Part shown: one piece after another, positions 14,285 to 22,847 of the stretch | How positions within the stretch are numbered: the stretch's first letter is position 1 | Layout: each line of letters begins with the position of its first letter | Notes under the pieces: generated by a model | What the model was told of the DNA's origin: nothing | Databases searched by the model: none | Seen by the model: the letters and a program-made list of their open reading frames with translations, nothing else | Source of the DNA: CANLWN01 sp039815505 | GTDB taxonomy: Bacteria; Bacteroidota; Bacteroidia; Flavobacteriales; Flavobacteriaceae | Direction: 5' to 3' | Assembly (NCBI GenBank): GCA_039815505.1 | Contig: JBCBZE010000007.1 | Location: 1 to 32,834, forward strand | DNA: 32,834 bases | Position numbers and translations under genes: made by a program

Positions 14285-15070
14285 ATGAAAACCTTAGAAA
14301 ACCAGCCCGAAAGTCTGGCGGGCAAAATCGCATTGATAACAGGAGGCAGTAGGGGTTTAGGAAAAGAAATGGCCTTACGCCTAGCGGAAAGGGGAGCGGA
14401 TGTTATTATTACGTATCGGTCAAATATTACGGCGGCCCAGGAAACAGTTGTTGCCATAAAGGCCAAAGGAAATAATGCATTTGCTTTAAAGTTGGATACG
14501 GGTATGGTTAATTCTTTTGATTCTTTTTTTCAGGAACTTGGGAAAGAGCTAAGATCTCAATGGAATGCGAAAAAAATAGATATTTTGGTAAATAATGCCG
14601 GAATTATACCACAAGCGCCTATAGCCAGTATGGATGAGAAAACGTTTGACCTTGTGACCAACATTCAGTATAAGGGTGTTTTCTTTCTTACCCAAAAAGC
14701 TTTGGGTCTTTTAAAAGACGGGGGTAGGATTATAAACGTTTCCACTGGTTTGGCAAGATTTAGTCTCCCGGGGCATGCAGCCTATGCGGCAGCTAAAAGT
14801 GCCGTGGAAACTTTTACCCGCTATTTGGCCAAGGAGTTAGGTCTGCGAAAAATAACGGTAAACGTTGTGGCACCAGGGGCCATTAACACAGATGTAAACC
14901 GTGAGGCTTTTAAAAACCCCCAGGTGTCCGGATTTATCTCGCAGATGACCGCTTTAGGTAGGGTTGGAGAGTCAGAGGATATAGGTGGTGTTGTTGCTTT
15001 TTTGGCCACTGATGATGCCAAATGGATAACCGGGCAACGAATCGAGGTATCCGGGGGCATGTTTCTATAA
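14285..15070 (+). CDS. Short-chain dehydrogenase/reductase (SDR)
   Basis: 261 residues, a classical cytoplasmic NAD(P)-dependent SDR. Cofactor motif TGGSRGLG at 19-26, NNAG at 103-106, catalytic S153, Y167 and K171 (YAAAK), and the PGAINTDV segment after it. R23 in the glycine motif and the basic residue after beta-2 (YRSN) favour NADP(H). The C-terminal GQRIEVSGGMF is typical of FabG-like SDRs. Substrate is not determined. It lies directly after an AraC regulator, a common arrangement for inducible detoxification or catabolic reductases, and ends at a bidirectional terminator. Confidence 0.92.
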   Translation: MKTLENQPESLAGKIALITGGSRGLGKEMALRLAERGADVIITYRSNITAAQETVVAIKAKGNNAFALKLDTGMVNSFDSFFQELGKELRSQWNAKKIDILVNNAGIIPQAPIASMDEKTFDLVTNIQYKGVFFLTQKALGLLKDGGRIINVSTGLARFSLPGHAAYAAAKSAVETFTRYLAKELGLRKITVNVVAPGAINTDVNREAFKNPQVSGFISQMTALGRVGESEDIGGVVAFLATDDAKWITGQRIEVSGGMFL

Positions 15071-15089
15071 TACTAAAATCACGGCATAT

Positions 15090-15119
15090 AAAAAGCCTCC
15101 AGATCTGGAGGCTTTTTTT
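15090..15119. terminator. Bidirectional terminator between the SDR and peroxiredoxin genes
   Basis: A perfect palindrome with arms AAAAGCCTCCAGA and TCTGGAGGCTTTT has A and T runs on both sides. It serves two convergent genes. Confidence 0.88.
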
Positions 15120-15143
15120 GTATGTTAAAGGAACTTAAAGTCC

Positions 15144-15782
15144 TTAAGCCGTGGGATCTGGTGTCATACGTAAATAAGGCTTTACCTCTTCCACACCTTT
15201 AACAAATAATTTCTTGGCTTCTTCGGTGGGAATAGAAGGACTCACTACCACATCCTGTCCATGTTCCCAGTTGGCAGGGGTAGCTACTTTATGATAAGCC
15301 GTTAACTGCAAGGAATCCACTACCCTTAGCAATTCATAGAAATTACGCCCCGTAGAAGCTGGATAGGTAAGAATTAGTTTTACAGATTTATCCGGTGCTA
15401 TGATATACACGGAACGTACGGTAAGATTATTGTCCGCATTGGGATGTATCATATCGTACAAATTGGCCACTTTTTTTTCCTCATCGGCAATAATGGGAAA
15501 GTTCACCGTAGTATGCTGGGTTTCATTAATATCCTTGATCCATTCCGCATGGGATGCTGCACCATCAACACTTAATGCGATCATCTTTACGTTGCGCTTT
15601 TCAAATTCGTCCTTAAACTTTGCAGCGGTGCCCAACTCCGTGGTGCAAACAGGCGTAAAATCGGCCGGATGCGAAAATAATATTCCCCATCCATCGCCTA
15701 AATAATCATAAAAGTTAAGCGTTCCCATCGAAGTTTCAGCGGTAAAGTCGGGTGCGGTATCACCCAATCGTATTGTTGCCAT
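15144..15782 (-). CDS. 1-Cys peroxiredoxin (Prx6 type)
   Basis: 212 residues from the ATG at 15782. It reduces hydrogen peroxide and organic hydroperoxides. The peroxidatic cysteine is C46 in FTPVCTTE; it is the only cysteine in the protein, so there is no resolving cysteine and reduction must use an outside thiol. Prx6 signature parts are HPADFTPVC, the SVDGAASHAEWIKDI region, R of VRSVYIIAPD, and a long C-terminal arm (TPANWEHGQDVVV). Frame extension to 15830 adds 16 residues not found in the family. A -7 element lies upstream. The neighbouring redox genes (thioredoxin-like, YfiT-like) are possible partners. Confidence 0.95.
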   Translation of the reverse strand: MATIRLGDTAPDFTAETSMGTLNFYDYLGDGWGILFSHPADFTPVCTTELGTAAKFKDEFEKRNVKMIALSVDGAASHAEWIKDINETQHTTVNFPIIADEEKKVANLYDMIHPNADNNLTVRSVYIIAPDKSVKLILTYPASTGRNFYELLRVVDSLQLTAYHKVATPANWEHGQDVVVSPSIPTEEAKKLFVKGVEEVKPYLRMTPDPTA

Positions 15783-15840
15783 ATATGTAATTTTTAAGTT
15801 GAAAAATGAAATTAAGTGCCTCTTGAACACTGTGGACCTA

Positions 15841-15848
15841 CAAAATTA
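15841..15848 (-). promoter_or_regulatory. -7 element TAATTTTG of the peroxiredoxin gene
   Basis: The minus strand reads TAATTTTG (TAnnTTTG), 58 bases before the ATG at 15782. No clear -33 element. Confidence 0.5.
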
Positions 15849-15947
15849 ATGGATTCACTAGTATCGCAGTTTTTTTTTGGTTAAAACTCTATTAAAGTTT
15901 TGATTCGGAAACATCATAGGATACTTGTTCTTTACTATTTTTATAGT

Positions 15948-16493
15948 ATGGAAAATTCAACCTTGGAACAATTGCGTTACCCCATTGGAAAATTTCAGAC
16001 TCCCAAAATTATTACGGAAGTGCTTATTACCGAGTGGATCAATACTTTGGAAACCCTGCCCCGTCGACTAGACCATATGGTAACCAGGTTATCTATGGAA
16101 CAATTGGAAACACCTTATAGGCCAATGGGTTGGACGGTGCGGCAGTTAATTCATCACATCTCGGATAGCCACCACCATAGCTACATACGTTTTAAATGGG
16201 CACTTACTGAAGATAAACCAGTAATAAAACCATATGACGAGAAAGGGTGGTCGGATCTTTTTGACTCAAAGACGGCTCCCATACAACTCTCTTTGGAACA
16301 TTTGAAGGCCGTGCACGCCAAATTGGTGTATCTGCTAAAAGGTCTAACTTCCTCGGATTTGGATAGGGAATTTGTGCACCCTGACGGAAATGTGGTGACT
16401 ACGGTAAAGGAAAATATTGGAAGATATGCTTGGCATGGGAGCCATCATTTTGCACATATAGAAAATTTGTTAAAAAGAGAAGGTTGGATTTAA
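15948..16493 (+). CDS. YfiT/BstA-like DinB-fold metal-dependent thiol transferase
   Basis: 181 residues from the ATG at 15948. It closely follows the B. subtilis YfiT (BstA) pattern: YPIGKFQTP near the start, PYRPMGWTVRQLIHHISDSH, SYIRFKWALTEDKPVIKPYDE, and YAWHGSHHFAHI. The predicted metal ligands are H70 and H163/H167, with the same spacing as in YfiT. YfiT-like enzymes are DinB-superfamily four-helix bundles; BstA conjugates bacillithiol to electrophiles. Whether this organism uses bacillithiol cannot be seen here. Frame extension to 15900 adds 16 residues not typical of the family. Convergent with the cupin gene. Confidence 0.88.
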   Translation: MENSTLEQLRYPIGKFQTPKIITEVLITEWINTLETLPRRLDHMVTRLSMEQLETPYRPMGWTVRQLIHHISDSHHHSYIRFKWALTEDKPVIKPYDEKGWSDLFDSKTAPIQLSLEHLKAVHAKLVYLLKGLTSSDLDREFVHPDGNVVTTVKENIGRYAWHGSHHFAHIENLLKREGWI

Positions 16494-16527
16494 TATGATT
16501 TTTGGTCAGTGGGGACTTGGCATATAT

Positions 16528-16848
16528 CTATTTTTTTTCTCCACCCTCAGGACCATAAAAGATGACCCAAGTGGAAAAATCATCGGTAAAGTTTTCAAAA
16601 CGGTGCTCCGTACCTGCTGGTACAAACAGAAAATCCCCTGGAGCGAAAGTAGTCCGTACCCCATCGTTTAGAAACTCTCCCGTCCCTGTCGTTACCACGT
16701 AGACTTCATCTCTTGAATGGGGCTGTTGCAAATCTACTTTTTCAGGTTTATATATTTCGATGGAAAGCGTACCGTGTTCAAAAAGATTTAGAAATGGCGA
16801 ATCGCTTTTTGCCAATTGGGCCAAGGCATCGATCTTACTTATTTTCAT
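16528..16848 (-). CDS. Single-domain cupin protein
   Basis: 106 residues, a small beta-barrel metal-binding fold. Cupin motif 1 is partly present (QPHSRDEVYVVTTGTGEF, with one of the usual two histidines and the glutamate), and motif 2 is clear (PGDFLFVPAGTEHRFEN). The missing first-motif histidine leaves a possible three-ligand site. Substrate and activity are unknown; such proteins often bind small molecules or act as isomerases or dioxygenases. It is last in a minus-strand operon with the NTF2-like and Prx-like genes (8- and 33-base gaps). Confidence 0.85.
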   Translation of the reverse strand: MKISKIDALAQLAKSDSPFLNLFEHGTLSIEIYKPEKVDLQQPHSRDEVYVVTTGTGEFLNDGVRTTFAPGDFLFVPAGTEHRFENFTDDFSTWVIFYGPEGGEKK

Positions 16849-16856
16849 ATATCTTT

Positions 16857-17216
16857 TTATTTGGTAGGTATTGGTAAGTTGTGCATTCTTAGAAAGGAAA
16901 GCTTATCCCAGTATCCTCTTTGGAAAACTATTTTATTATCGATTACATGAAAAAATCCACAACCCCGTAATCCCAAAGGGTCTTTCCATTCTAAAATGGC
17001 CCATTCACCATCTTCATAGATATGCTCAATGATACAAGTCATATGTGCACTATCGAATTCGGTTTTGAACATCTTCCCTATAGCCTGTTTTCCTTTAACG
17101 GGATCTGTATTGACTTGATGGTTTACAGCTTCGGAATGATAAAGTTCCGCCAAGGCCTCCGAATTTTGCTCATTGAACAATTCCACCCATTTTCCTATCA
17201 ATTCCTTTGGTTTCAT
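16857..17216 (-). CDS. NTF2-like (SnoaL-type) protein
   Basis: 119 residues with the NTF2/SnoaL cone-shaped fold pattern: helix-rich start (LIGKWVELFNEQNSEALAELY) followed by strands with HSEAVNHQVNTDP, MTCIIEHIYEDGEWAILEWKD and FFHVIDNKIVFQRGYWD. In bacteria such proteins are often isomerases, cyclases or ligand-binding proteins; this one has no identified substrate. Between the cupin and Prx-like genes in a three-gene operon on the minus strand, which suggests a small-molecule modification or detoxification role. Confidence 0.85.
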   Translation of the reverse strand: MKPKELIGKWVELFNEQNSEALAELYHSEAVNHQVNTDPVKGKQAIGKMFKTEFDSAHMTCIIEHIYEDGEWAILEWKDPLGLRGCGFFHVIDNKIVFQRGYWDKLSFLRMHNLPIPTK

Positions 17217-17249
17217 ATCTTAAGGAAATCTTTTTGGTTCTCCGTGTAT

Positions 17250-17804
17250 CTATTTCCATTTAATATTGCATCCTATACTAGGCTTTTGTAAGGGATCCAC
17301 TTCTTCCCCTTGCAATAGGGCATCCATGGCTTTTCGCAAGTTGTTTCCGGTAACAGGGATGCCATTTCCTGGTCTGGAATCATCCAATTGCCCACGATAA
17401 ACTAATGCCAACTTGCTGTTAAATAGATAAAAATCCGGTGTACATGCCGCATCGTAAGCTTTAGCGGTTTCCTGTGTTTCATCATACAGATATGGAAAGA
17501 TATACCCCTCTTGTTCAGCTACTTGTTTCATTAAGTATGGGGCGTCTTGAGGATAATTTTCAATATCATTACTAGAAATGGCAATAAAACTTATTCCTTG
17601 GGGCTTATATTCTTTTGCTAATTTAGATATCTCTGGATTTACATGGATAACAAACGGACAATGATTACATATAAACATTACTAAGGTGCCTTTTTCACCT
17701 TTCAAGGATTCCAACCCCATTTTTGTGTTGGTGACTGCATCCGTAAGACTAAAATCGGGTGCCTTGGTCCCTAAGGACAGCATATTACTGGGTGTCATTG
17801 CCAT
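17250..17804 (-). CDS. Peroxiredoxin-like thioredoxin-fold protein (PRX_like1 type)
   Basis: 184 residues. AhpC/TSA-type thioredoxin fold with a CNHC motif (C46 and C49) followed by a cis-proline-like TPDFYLFN. The opening is LGTKAPDFSLTDAV, followed by KGTLVMFICNHCPFV. No signal peptide, so cytoplasmic. A thiol-disulfide reductase or peroxidase activity is likely but the reaction is unproven. The start MAMTPSNM could also be the second ATG (17798). It is first gene of the operon with the NTF2-like and cupin genes. A near-match -7 element (TAACTTTA) lies upstream. Confidence 0.88.
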   Translation of the reverse strand: MAMTPSNMLSLGTKAPDFSLTDAVTNTKMGLESLKGEKGTLVMFICNHCPFVIHVNPEISKLAKEYKPQGISFIAISSNDIENYPQDAPYLMKQVAEQEGYIFPYLYDETQETAKAYDAACTPDFYLFNSKLALVYRGQLDDSRPGNGIPVTGNNLRKAMDALLQGEEVDPLQKPSIGCNIKWK

Positions 17805-17866
17805 TTTCTTTACTTTGTTATAAAGTTAAAAATGTATTGTTGATTTTCCTTAAAAAATAATGGAAT

Positions 17867-20392
17867 TTACATCATATTACCAAAGAAAATAGCATTCATC
17901 AATAGTTTGTTGGTACCATACCAAAACGCCCTAAAATTAGTGTTATCGGTAAAAACCATGACTCTTCCTTTGCCCATTCGCCTTACTTGAAAGGGTACCG
18001 TATTTTTTAAAAGCGCTAAATTTTCTTCAGAAATATAACCGCTTAACAGCGGAGCATTGGTATAGGTGATGGGATTGTTATAGCTATTCTTATGAGGTTC
18101 TATGAACGTATTGGTATTTCTGAAGATGGGCAAACTTTTGTTTTTATACCCATAGCTAATGGGGTGCGAGCGATCTATTACAGTTTCAAAAATTGCCCCG
18201 CCGGTAACTTGTGCCCCGTTAAAATCCCTCTTTTGTTCAAAGGAAATATTTTTGGCTACCAAAGTATCCTTTTTAAAAGACAGCTTCATCAATTCATGCT
18301 GATTGAACCACTCCGCCATATTTCTATAACCGATCAATGTACCCCCGTTCTTCACCCAATTCTTTAACTTATCGGCGGTTTCCTTGCTTAGTGCACTTCC
18401 CCTCCAGCCGCTGGGAAGTATTATATCCGTATATCTGCTCAAATCCACCCCGTCAAGATAGTCAGAATCAATTTTAGTAATCTTCATTTGATAACGGGTA
18501 TCAAAAAGATGCCATATCTCACCAGCATCATAAGATCGTACCCCACTGCCTACCAAAACCGCTACTTGTTGTTTTTTTACAGGGTCAAAATCATTACTTC
18601 CCAAATCAATACCTTTTGTAAGCCCGGTACTTACGGCTGTAATTTGTATTTTACTTTCCTTGGCTACCTGCGATAAAAAATCATACAATGCCTTAGGGCC
18701 CAATTCCTGGTTTTGGACTGGGATCATAATGGTACCATAATCGTATTTCCTTCCTTCCACGGTAAAGGGTGACTTGGCTACTTTTACCCGTAATCCTCTG
18801 TTGACTATGCTGTTCAAAGCTTTTGGAGTATAGTATTCGTGCCATTCAAAGAGATACGCATATGCGCTTTGGTTGTCCACTTTGCCCGTTAAGGGGGCAA
18901 AGTTGGTTATTTCTGGGCCGGCATTTGCCAAAGAACTTACTTCCGAATAATCCAGATTAAAGGCTAAAGGTAAGGTCCAAGCGGATACATCGTAGAAAAG
19001 GCTGTCCGTAAAGGCGGTGCGTTTTTCGAACATCGCTTTGATCAAGCGATGGTTTTTTTGGTTCGTGGGTACCACATAACTATTTTCCTTAGTGTAGGAT
19101 TTTCCATTGATGGTGACATCATTGGACAATTCATGGAACTTAATTTTATGGCGATGTAATACTTCTGCCAAATGCCATGCCTTGGCAGCATCTTTGCTAT
19201 CGCCAAAAACGATGGCCTTTGTTCTGCTTTTAGCTGCTTCGTCGACGGCGTTTCTGTAGAAATCACGTTGATATTTTAAGATTCTGACCCGCATGTTGTT
19301 GGCAGCTTCAATGGTGGATATGGCCGTGGTGAACTGATTGCGAATGGTAAACGGAAAGGTAAGGATACCGTTTTCACTCTCTTGAATATGCCCCCTTGAA
19401 CTTCCTTGTTCAAAAAGGATACCGATACCACCATTTACATCCGGAAAGGTGGAACCTTTCCCATAATAATAATCGTCATAATTTTCTTCTGAATAATAGA
19501 GAGAACCTATCCTGTCCAAGGCTTTAGCGTGATACGTGCCGATTTCTGCTGTAAGCTCTTGGTTGATTTTTGGAGTTAGCGGATGTACCCTTGTAGGTTC
19601 TCCGGGTTGGAAAAAAAAGGTGGAATTGGTTCCCATTTCATGGTGATCCGTAAGAATGTTAGGCAACCATTTGTGGTATGATGTAATACGGGCCCTACTT
19701 TCCGGTAACTGTACCGGAAGCCAATCTCGATTCATATCGAACCAATAATGATTGGTGCGTCCCCCCGGCCATACCTCATGATATTCCCTTTCATTCTTGT
19801 CCGGGTTAGGGGTTCTGCTTTTATTGGTATTGGCCCAGTAAGCGAAACGTTGCAGTCCGTCCGGATTAAAGCAAGGGTCCAACAAGATGACCATATCTTT
19901 TAACAACCCTTCAATTGCAGGCCCTTGGGCCGCGGCAAGGTAATAGGCATAGGCTAAACTGGCGTTGGAACCGCTAGGTTCGTTTCCATGGATGGAAAAG
20001 CCTTGATATACCACAATAGGCATAGTATCCACTTGCAGGGAACCCCCTCCATTGTCCGTGAGCGCAACATGCTCCCCACGTATCTTTTCAATACGCTTGT
20101 GGTTCTCTGGAGAAGTGATGGTCAACAGTAGAATGGGTCTGCCTTCGAAAGTTTTTCCTCTATCCTCAATAGTTATCCGATCACTGGAGTTGGCCAGGGA
20201 TTTCATATAATAAACCAACTTATCATGGGTAACATGCCATTCACCTACTTCATGGTCAATAACATCCGATGGTTTGGGAATATTTTCGTCGTAGGAAATG
20301 TTTTGTGGTAAATAATAGCTTAAATCAAGGGCTTCCTGTGCCATGGTAGATTGTAATATGGCAAATAGCAAGAAAAAGAGTGTTTTTTTCAT
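17867..20392 (-). CDS. Exported M14-family zinc carboxypeptidase, large
   Basis: 841 residues with a signal peptide (1-18). M14 peptidases cleave C-terminal residues or peptidoglycan stem peptides. Zinc ligands: H135 and E138 in IHGNEPSG, and a histidine in DHHEMG (H250 or H251). NPDG at 176-179 and R in NRDW follow. The presumed catalytic Glu is E338 in ILFEQGSSRG. After about residue 400 the protein contains a long C-terminal part (about 600-841) that looks like a GATase-like/beta-helical domain (VAVLVGSGVRSYDAGEIWHLF, IILPSGWRGSALS), as in other large bacterial M14 members. The substrate is unknown. No promoter match is visible in the short gap upstream. Confidence 0.9.
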   Translation of the reverse strand: MKKTLFFLLFAILQSTMAQEALDLSYYLPQNISYDENIPKPSDVIDHEVGEWHVTHDKLVYYMKSLANSSDRITIEDRGKTFEGRPILLLTITSPENHKRIEKIRGEHVALTDNGGGSLQVDTMPIVVYQGFSIHGNEPSGSNASLAYAYYLAAAQGPAIEGLLKDMVILLDPCFNPDGLQRFAYWANTNKSRTPNPDKNEREYHEVWPGGRTNHYWFDMNRDWLPVQLPESRARITSYHKWLPNILTDHHEMGTNSTFFFQPGEPTRVHPLTPKINQELTAEIGTYHAKALDRIGSLYYSEENYDDYYYGKGSTFPDVNGGIGILFEQGSSRGHIQESENGILTFPFTIRNQFTTAISTIEAANNMRVRILKYQRDFYRNAVDEAAKSRTKAIVFGDSKDAAKAWHLAEVLHRHKIKFHELSNDVTINGKSYTKENSYVVPTNQKNHRLIKAMFEKRTAFTDSLFYDVSAWTLPLAFNLDYSEVSSLANAGPEITNFAPLTGKVDNQSAYAYLFEWHEYYTPKALNSIVNRGLRVKVAKSPFTVEGRKYDYGTIMIPVQNQELGPKALYDFLSQVAKESKIQITAVSTGLTKGIDLGSNDFDPVKKQQVAVLVGSGVRSYDAGEIWHLFDTRYQMKITKIDSDYLDGVDLSRYTDIILPSGWRGSALSKETADKLKNWVKNGGTLIGYRNMAEWFNQHELMKLSFKKDTLVAKNISFEQKRDFNGAQVTGGAIFETVIDRSHPISYGYKNKSLPIFRNTNTFIEPHKNSYNNPITYTNAPLLSGYISEENLALLKNTVPFQVRRMGKGRVMVFTDNTNFRAFWYGTNKLLMNAIFFGNMM

Positions 20393-20415
20393 CGAGTTGG
20401 AATTAGTCGATGATA

Positions 20416-20452
20416 AAAATAAAAAACGGCCCTTAGAATTAAGGGCCGTTTC
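20416..20452 (-). terminator. Intrinsic terminator of the PUR-family gene
   Basis: Arms AAACGGCCCTTA and TAAGGGCCGTTT with loop GAAT; on the minus strand it is followed by a T run. It lies in the gap upstream of the M14 gene. Confidence 0.85.
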
Positions 20453-20476
20453 TGCATAATTTTAAAAAAAGATTTT

Positions 20477-20851
20477 TTAAATATCATCAAAATCTATATC
20501 CGTGAAGTTCTCCGAAGATTTAGCCTCTCCGTTTTCACTTGGTGCTTCTTCTTTCTTAAAATCTTTTTGATGACGTTCAGAAATAACTTCTATCCCTTTT
20601 TCATCGATGATATAGTCCATCATTTCTTCCATGATTTCCCTAAAAGATTGAAAGTCCTCCTTGTACAAATATATTTTGTGTTTTTTATAATGGAAAGAAC
20701 CGTCATCATGGGTAAATTTTTTGCTTTCCGTAATGGTTAAATAGTAGTCTTGGGCTTTTGTACTTCTTACATCAAAAAAATAAGTTCGCCTGCCAGCTCG
20801 TAAAACTTTGGAATAAATTTCTTCCTGATCTATTAAATCTTTTTCGTTCAT
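20477..20851 (-). CDS. PUR-domain DNA/RNA-binding protein (DUF3276)
   Basis: 124 residues. It contains one PUR-type repeat (about 10-95: YSKVLRAGRRTYFFDVRSTK, DYYLTITESKKF, HKIYLYKEDFQSFREIMEEM) and a charged acidic tail ending FTDIDFDDI. PUR-alpha homologues bind single-stranded nucleic acid; the Borrelia member BpuR is a global RNA/DNA-binding regulator. The protein is common in Bacteroidota as DUF3276. A single PUR domain probably dimerises. It is 79 bases downstream of the ABC gene and may share its transcript; a terminator follows. Role here is inferred. Confidence 0.88.
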   Translation of the reverse strand: MNEKDLIDQEEIYSKVLRAGRRTYFFDVRSTKAQDYYLTITESKKFTHDDGSFHYKKHKIYLYKEDFQSFREIMEEMMDYIIDEKGIEVISERHQKDFKKEEAPSENGEAKSSENFTDIDFDDI

Positions 20852-20930
20852 ATGGTGTAGTGTGTAATTAGTGAATTGCTATTTCAATCCCTCAAAAGTG
20901 TAAAAAAAAAGCTAATCCAGCAACATTTTT

Positions 20931-22685
20931 TTAGTTTTCTTTTTCCGATAGCTGATTGATATATAGCTCTTTGTAATAGCCATCTACACTAATTAATTCA
21001 TCATGTGTACCTTCCTGTAACAGTCTCCCATCTTCTAAAACAAGGATTCTATCCGCGTTTTTTGCAGAGGACACCCTATGGCTTACAATAAGCGTAGTCC
21101 TATTCTTTGAGGCTTTTTTAAGATTATTTAGGATTTCTTCCTCGGTCTCCGTATCCACGGCCGATAGGCAATCATCGAATAGGTATATATTTGGATCTTT
21201 TAACAGGGCCCTGGCAATTGAGATACGTTGTTTTTGTCCTCCGCTCAACGTAATACCACGCTCTCCAAGAACGGTATCATAAGTTTTGGAAAAGCCCATA
21301 ATATTTTCATGTACGACCGCTTGTTTTGCCATGTGGAAAATTTCTTCATCACTAGCATCCGCTTTTCCGAATTTGATGTTGTTTTTGATAGTATCGGAGA
21401 ATAAAAAGGCTTCTTGTGGCACCGCGCCAATCGATTTCCTTAGATCATGTAGATTTAGGTTTTTTGCAGGAACATTATCTATTAATAGCTCGCCCGAATC
21501 AGCATCGTAAAGGCGGGCTACCAAATCCAATATGGTGGATTTTCCCGATCCCGTTTTTCCAATGATAGCGACGGTATCACCATGATTTATGGTAAATGAT
21601 AGATTTTTTAGTGCCGTAATATGGGTGTCCTCGTATGTGAAGGATACATTCTTGAATTCAATTTTCCCGTCTATAGGCGTAGCCTTGGCTACTTCGTTCC
21701 TTATTTCTGGTTGTTCCTTTAAAAACTCATTGATTCTCTTTTGGGAAGCCTCCGCGCGTTGTACAATTGATGTTAACCAACCTACTATGGCTACAGGCCA
21801 GGTAAGCATATTTACATAAAGTATAAACTCCGCGATAATACCTACCGATGCGATTTCCCCGTCAATATATTGCTTGCCTCCAACATAGATGACAAAAATA
21901 TTACTAACGCCTATCAATAGAATCATTAAAGGAAAGAACCATGCATTTACCTTTGCCAGATCCATGCTTTTATCTTTTCCTTCAATGGCCAATGTGGAGA
22001 GTTCATCATTGATTTTAGGCTCTAAGCCGTAGGCCTTGATTACGGAAACCCCTGAAAACGATTCTTGGGTGAATGTAGATAGGGTAGATAAATATTCTTG
22101 CACTTTGGTGCTTCTTCTATGGATAATTTTGCTTATCTGATAAATCAATACCGATAATATAGGTAAAGGTAGTAGCGCATAAAAAGCTATGGTAGGTGCC
22201 TTAATGAACATTAAGGGAATTAGACAAGCGAACAAAGTAAGTGTCTGTATACCATACATGATGGCGGGCCCTGCATACATGCGAACCTGATTAACATCCT
22301 CACTAATGCGATTCATAAGATCACCTGTCCTATTTCTTTTATAAAAATTTAGGGTTAACAATTGGTAATGATCAAATACCTCGTTCTTTAGGTCATATTC
22401 TATATATCTGGATACATTGATAATCGTCTGTCGCATAAGAAACGTAAAGAACCCCGAAAGTAAAGCGGCTCCCACAATGATAAGAATGTATTCCAACAGC
22501 ATATCTTTTGCCGCAGATTCCACTATTTTGTTATCGATATAATTTTCTACGACTTCTATGGATTTGTTGACATAGGAAGGCATCACCAATTGAAAAACTC
22601 TAGCTATAATCGTAATGATGATACCTATGAGCAATTTATACCAGTATTTTCTAAAGTATTTGTTTAGGTGTTTTAGTTCCTTCAT
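20931..22685 (-). CDS. ABC transporter, fused membrane and ATPase domains (MdlA/YheI-like)
   Basis: 584 residues, a type IV ABC exporter half-transporter. Six membrane helices occupy about 15-310. The ATPase domain has Walker A GKTGSGKST at 376-384, Q-loop PQEAFLFS (Q424), signature LSGGQ at 480-484, Walker B IYLFDD at 500-505, D-loop SAVD and switch histidine H536. At the catalytic glutamate position it has D505 (FDDCLSAVD), as in MdlA/YheI-type subunits whose own ATP site is degenerate and which work as heterodimers. No partner half is adjacent. The substrate is unknown; family members export lipids or drugs. Divergent from nusB. Confidence 0.94.
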   Translation of the reverse strand: MKELKHLNKYFRKYWYKLLIGIIITIIARVFQLVMPSYVNKSIEVVENYIDNKIVESAAKDMLLEYILIIVGAALLSGFFTFLMRQTIINVSRYIEYDLKNEVFDHYQLLTLNFYKRNRTGDLMNRISEDVNQVRMYAGPAIMYGIQTLTLFACLIPLMFIKAPTIAFYALLPLPILSVLIYQISKIIHRRSTKVQEYLSTLSTFTQESFSGVSVIKAYGLEPKINDELSTLAIEGKDKSMDLAKVNAWFFPLMILLIGVSNIFVIYVGGKQYIDGEIASVGIIAEFILYVNMLTWPVAIVGWLTSIVQRAEASQKRINEFLKEQPEIRNEVAKATPIDGKIEFKNVSFTYEDTHITALKNLSFTINHGDTVAIIGKTGSGKSTILDLVARLYDADSGELLIDNVPAKNLNLHDLRKSIGAVPQEAFLFSDTIKNNIKFGKADASDEEIFHMAKQAVVHENIMGFSKTYDTVLGERGITLSGGQKQRISIARALLKDPNIYLFDDCLSAVDTETEEEILNNLKKASKNRTTLIVSHRVSSAKNADRILVLEDGRLLQEGTHDELISVDGYYKELYINQLSEKEN

Positions 22686-22727
22686 CCAATGGAAAGGCTT
22701 AGGCAGTAAAATTTATTCATGATGCTA

Positions 22728-22735
22728 CAAAGATA
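22728..22735 (-). promoter_or_regulatory. -7 element TATCTTTG of the ABC exporter
   Basis: The minus strand reads TATCTTTG, 42 bases before the start at 22685. It may also drive the PUR-family gene. Confidence 0.5.
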
Positions 22736-22795
22736 TAGTTTTGACCTCAAATGAAATGTTATAAAACTGATAAGATATAATTGAAAATAGATTAC

Positions 22796-22803
22796 TACTT
22801 TTG
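22796..22803 (+). promoter_or_regulatory. -7 element TACTTTTG of the nusB operon
   Basis: TACTTTTG fits TAnnTTTG and lies 44 bases before the nusB ATG. It is identical to the grpE -7 octamer. Confidence 0.55.
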
Positions 22804-22847
22804 CCGCACCAAGGTAAATGAATCTAATATTTTAAGTTCTTTAAAAA

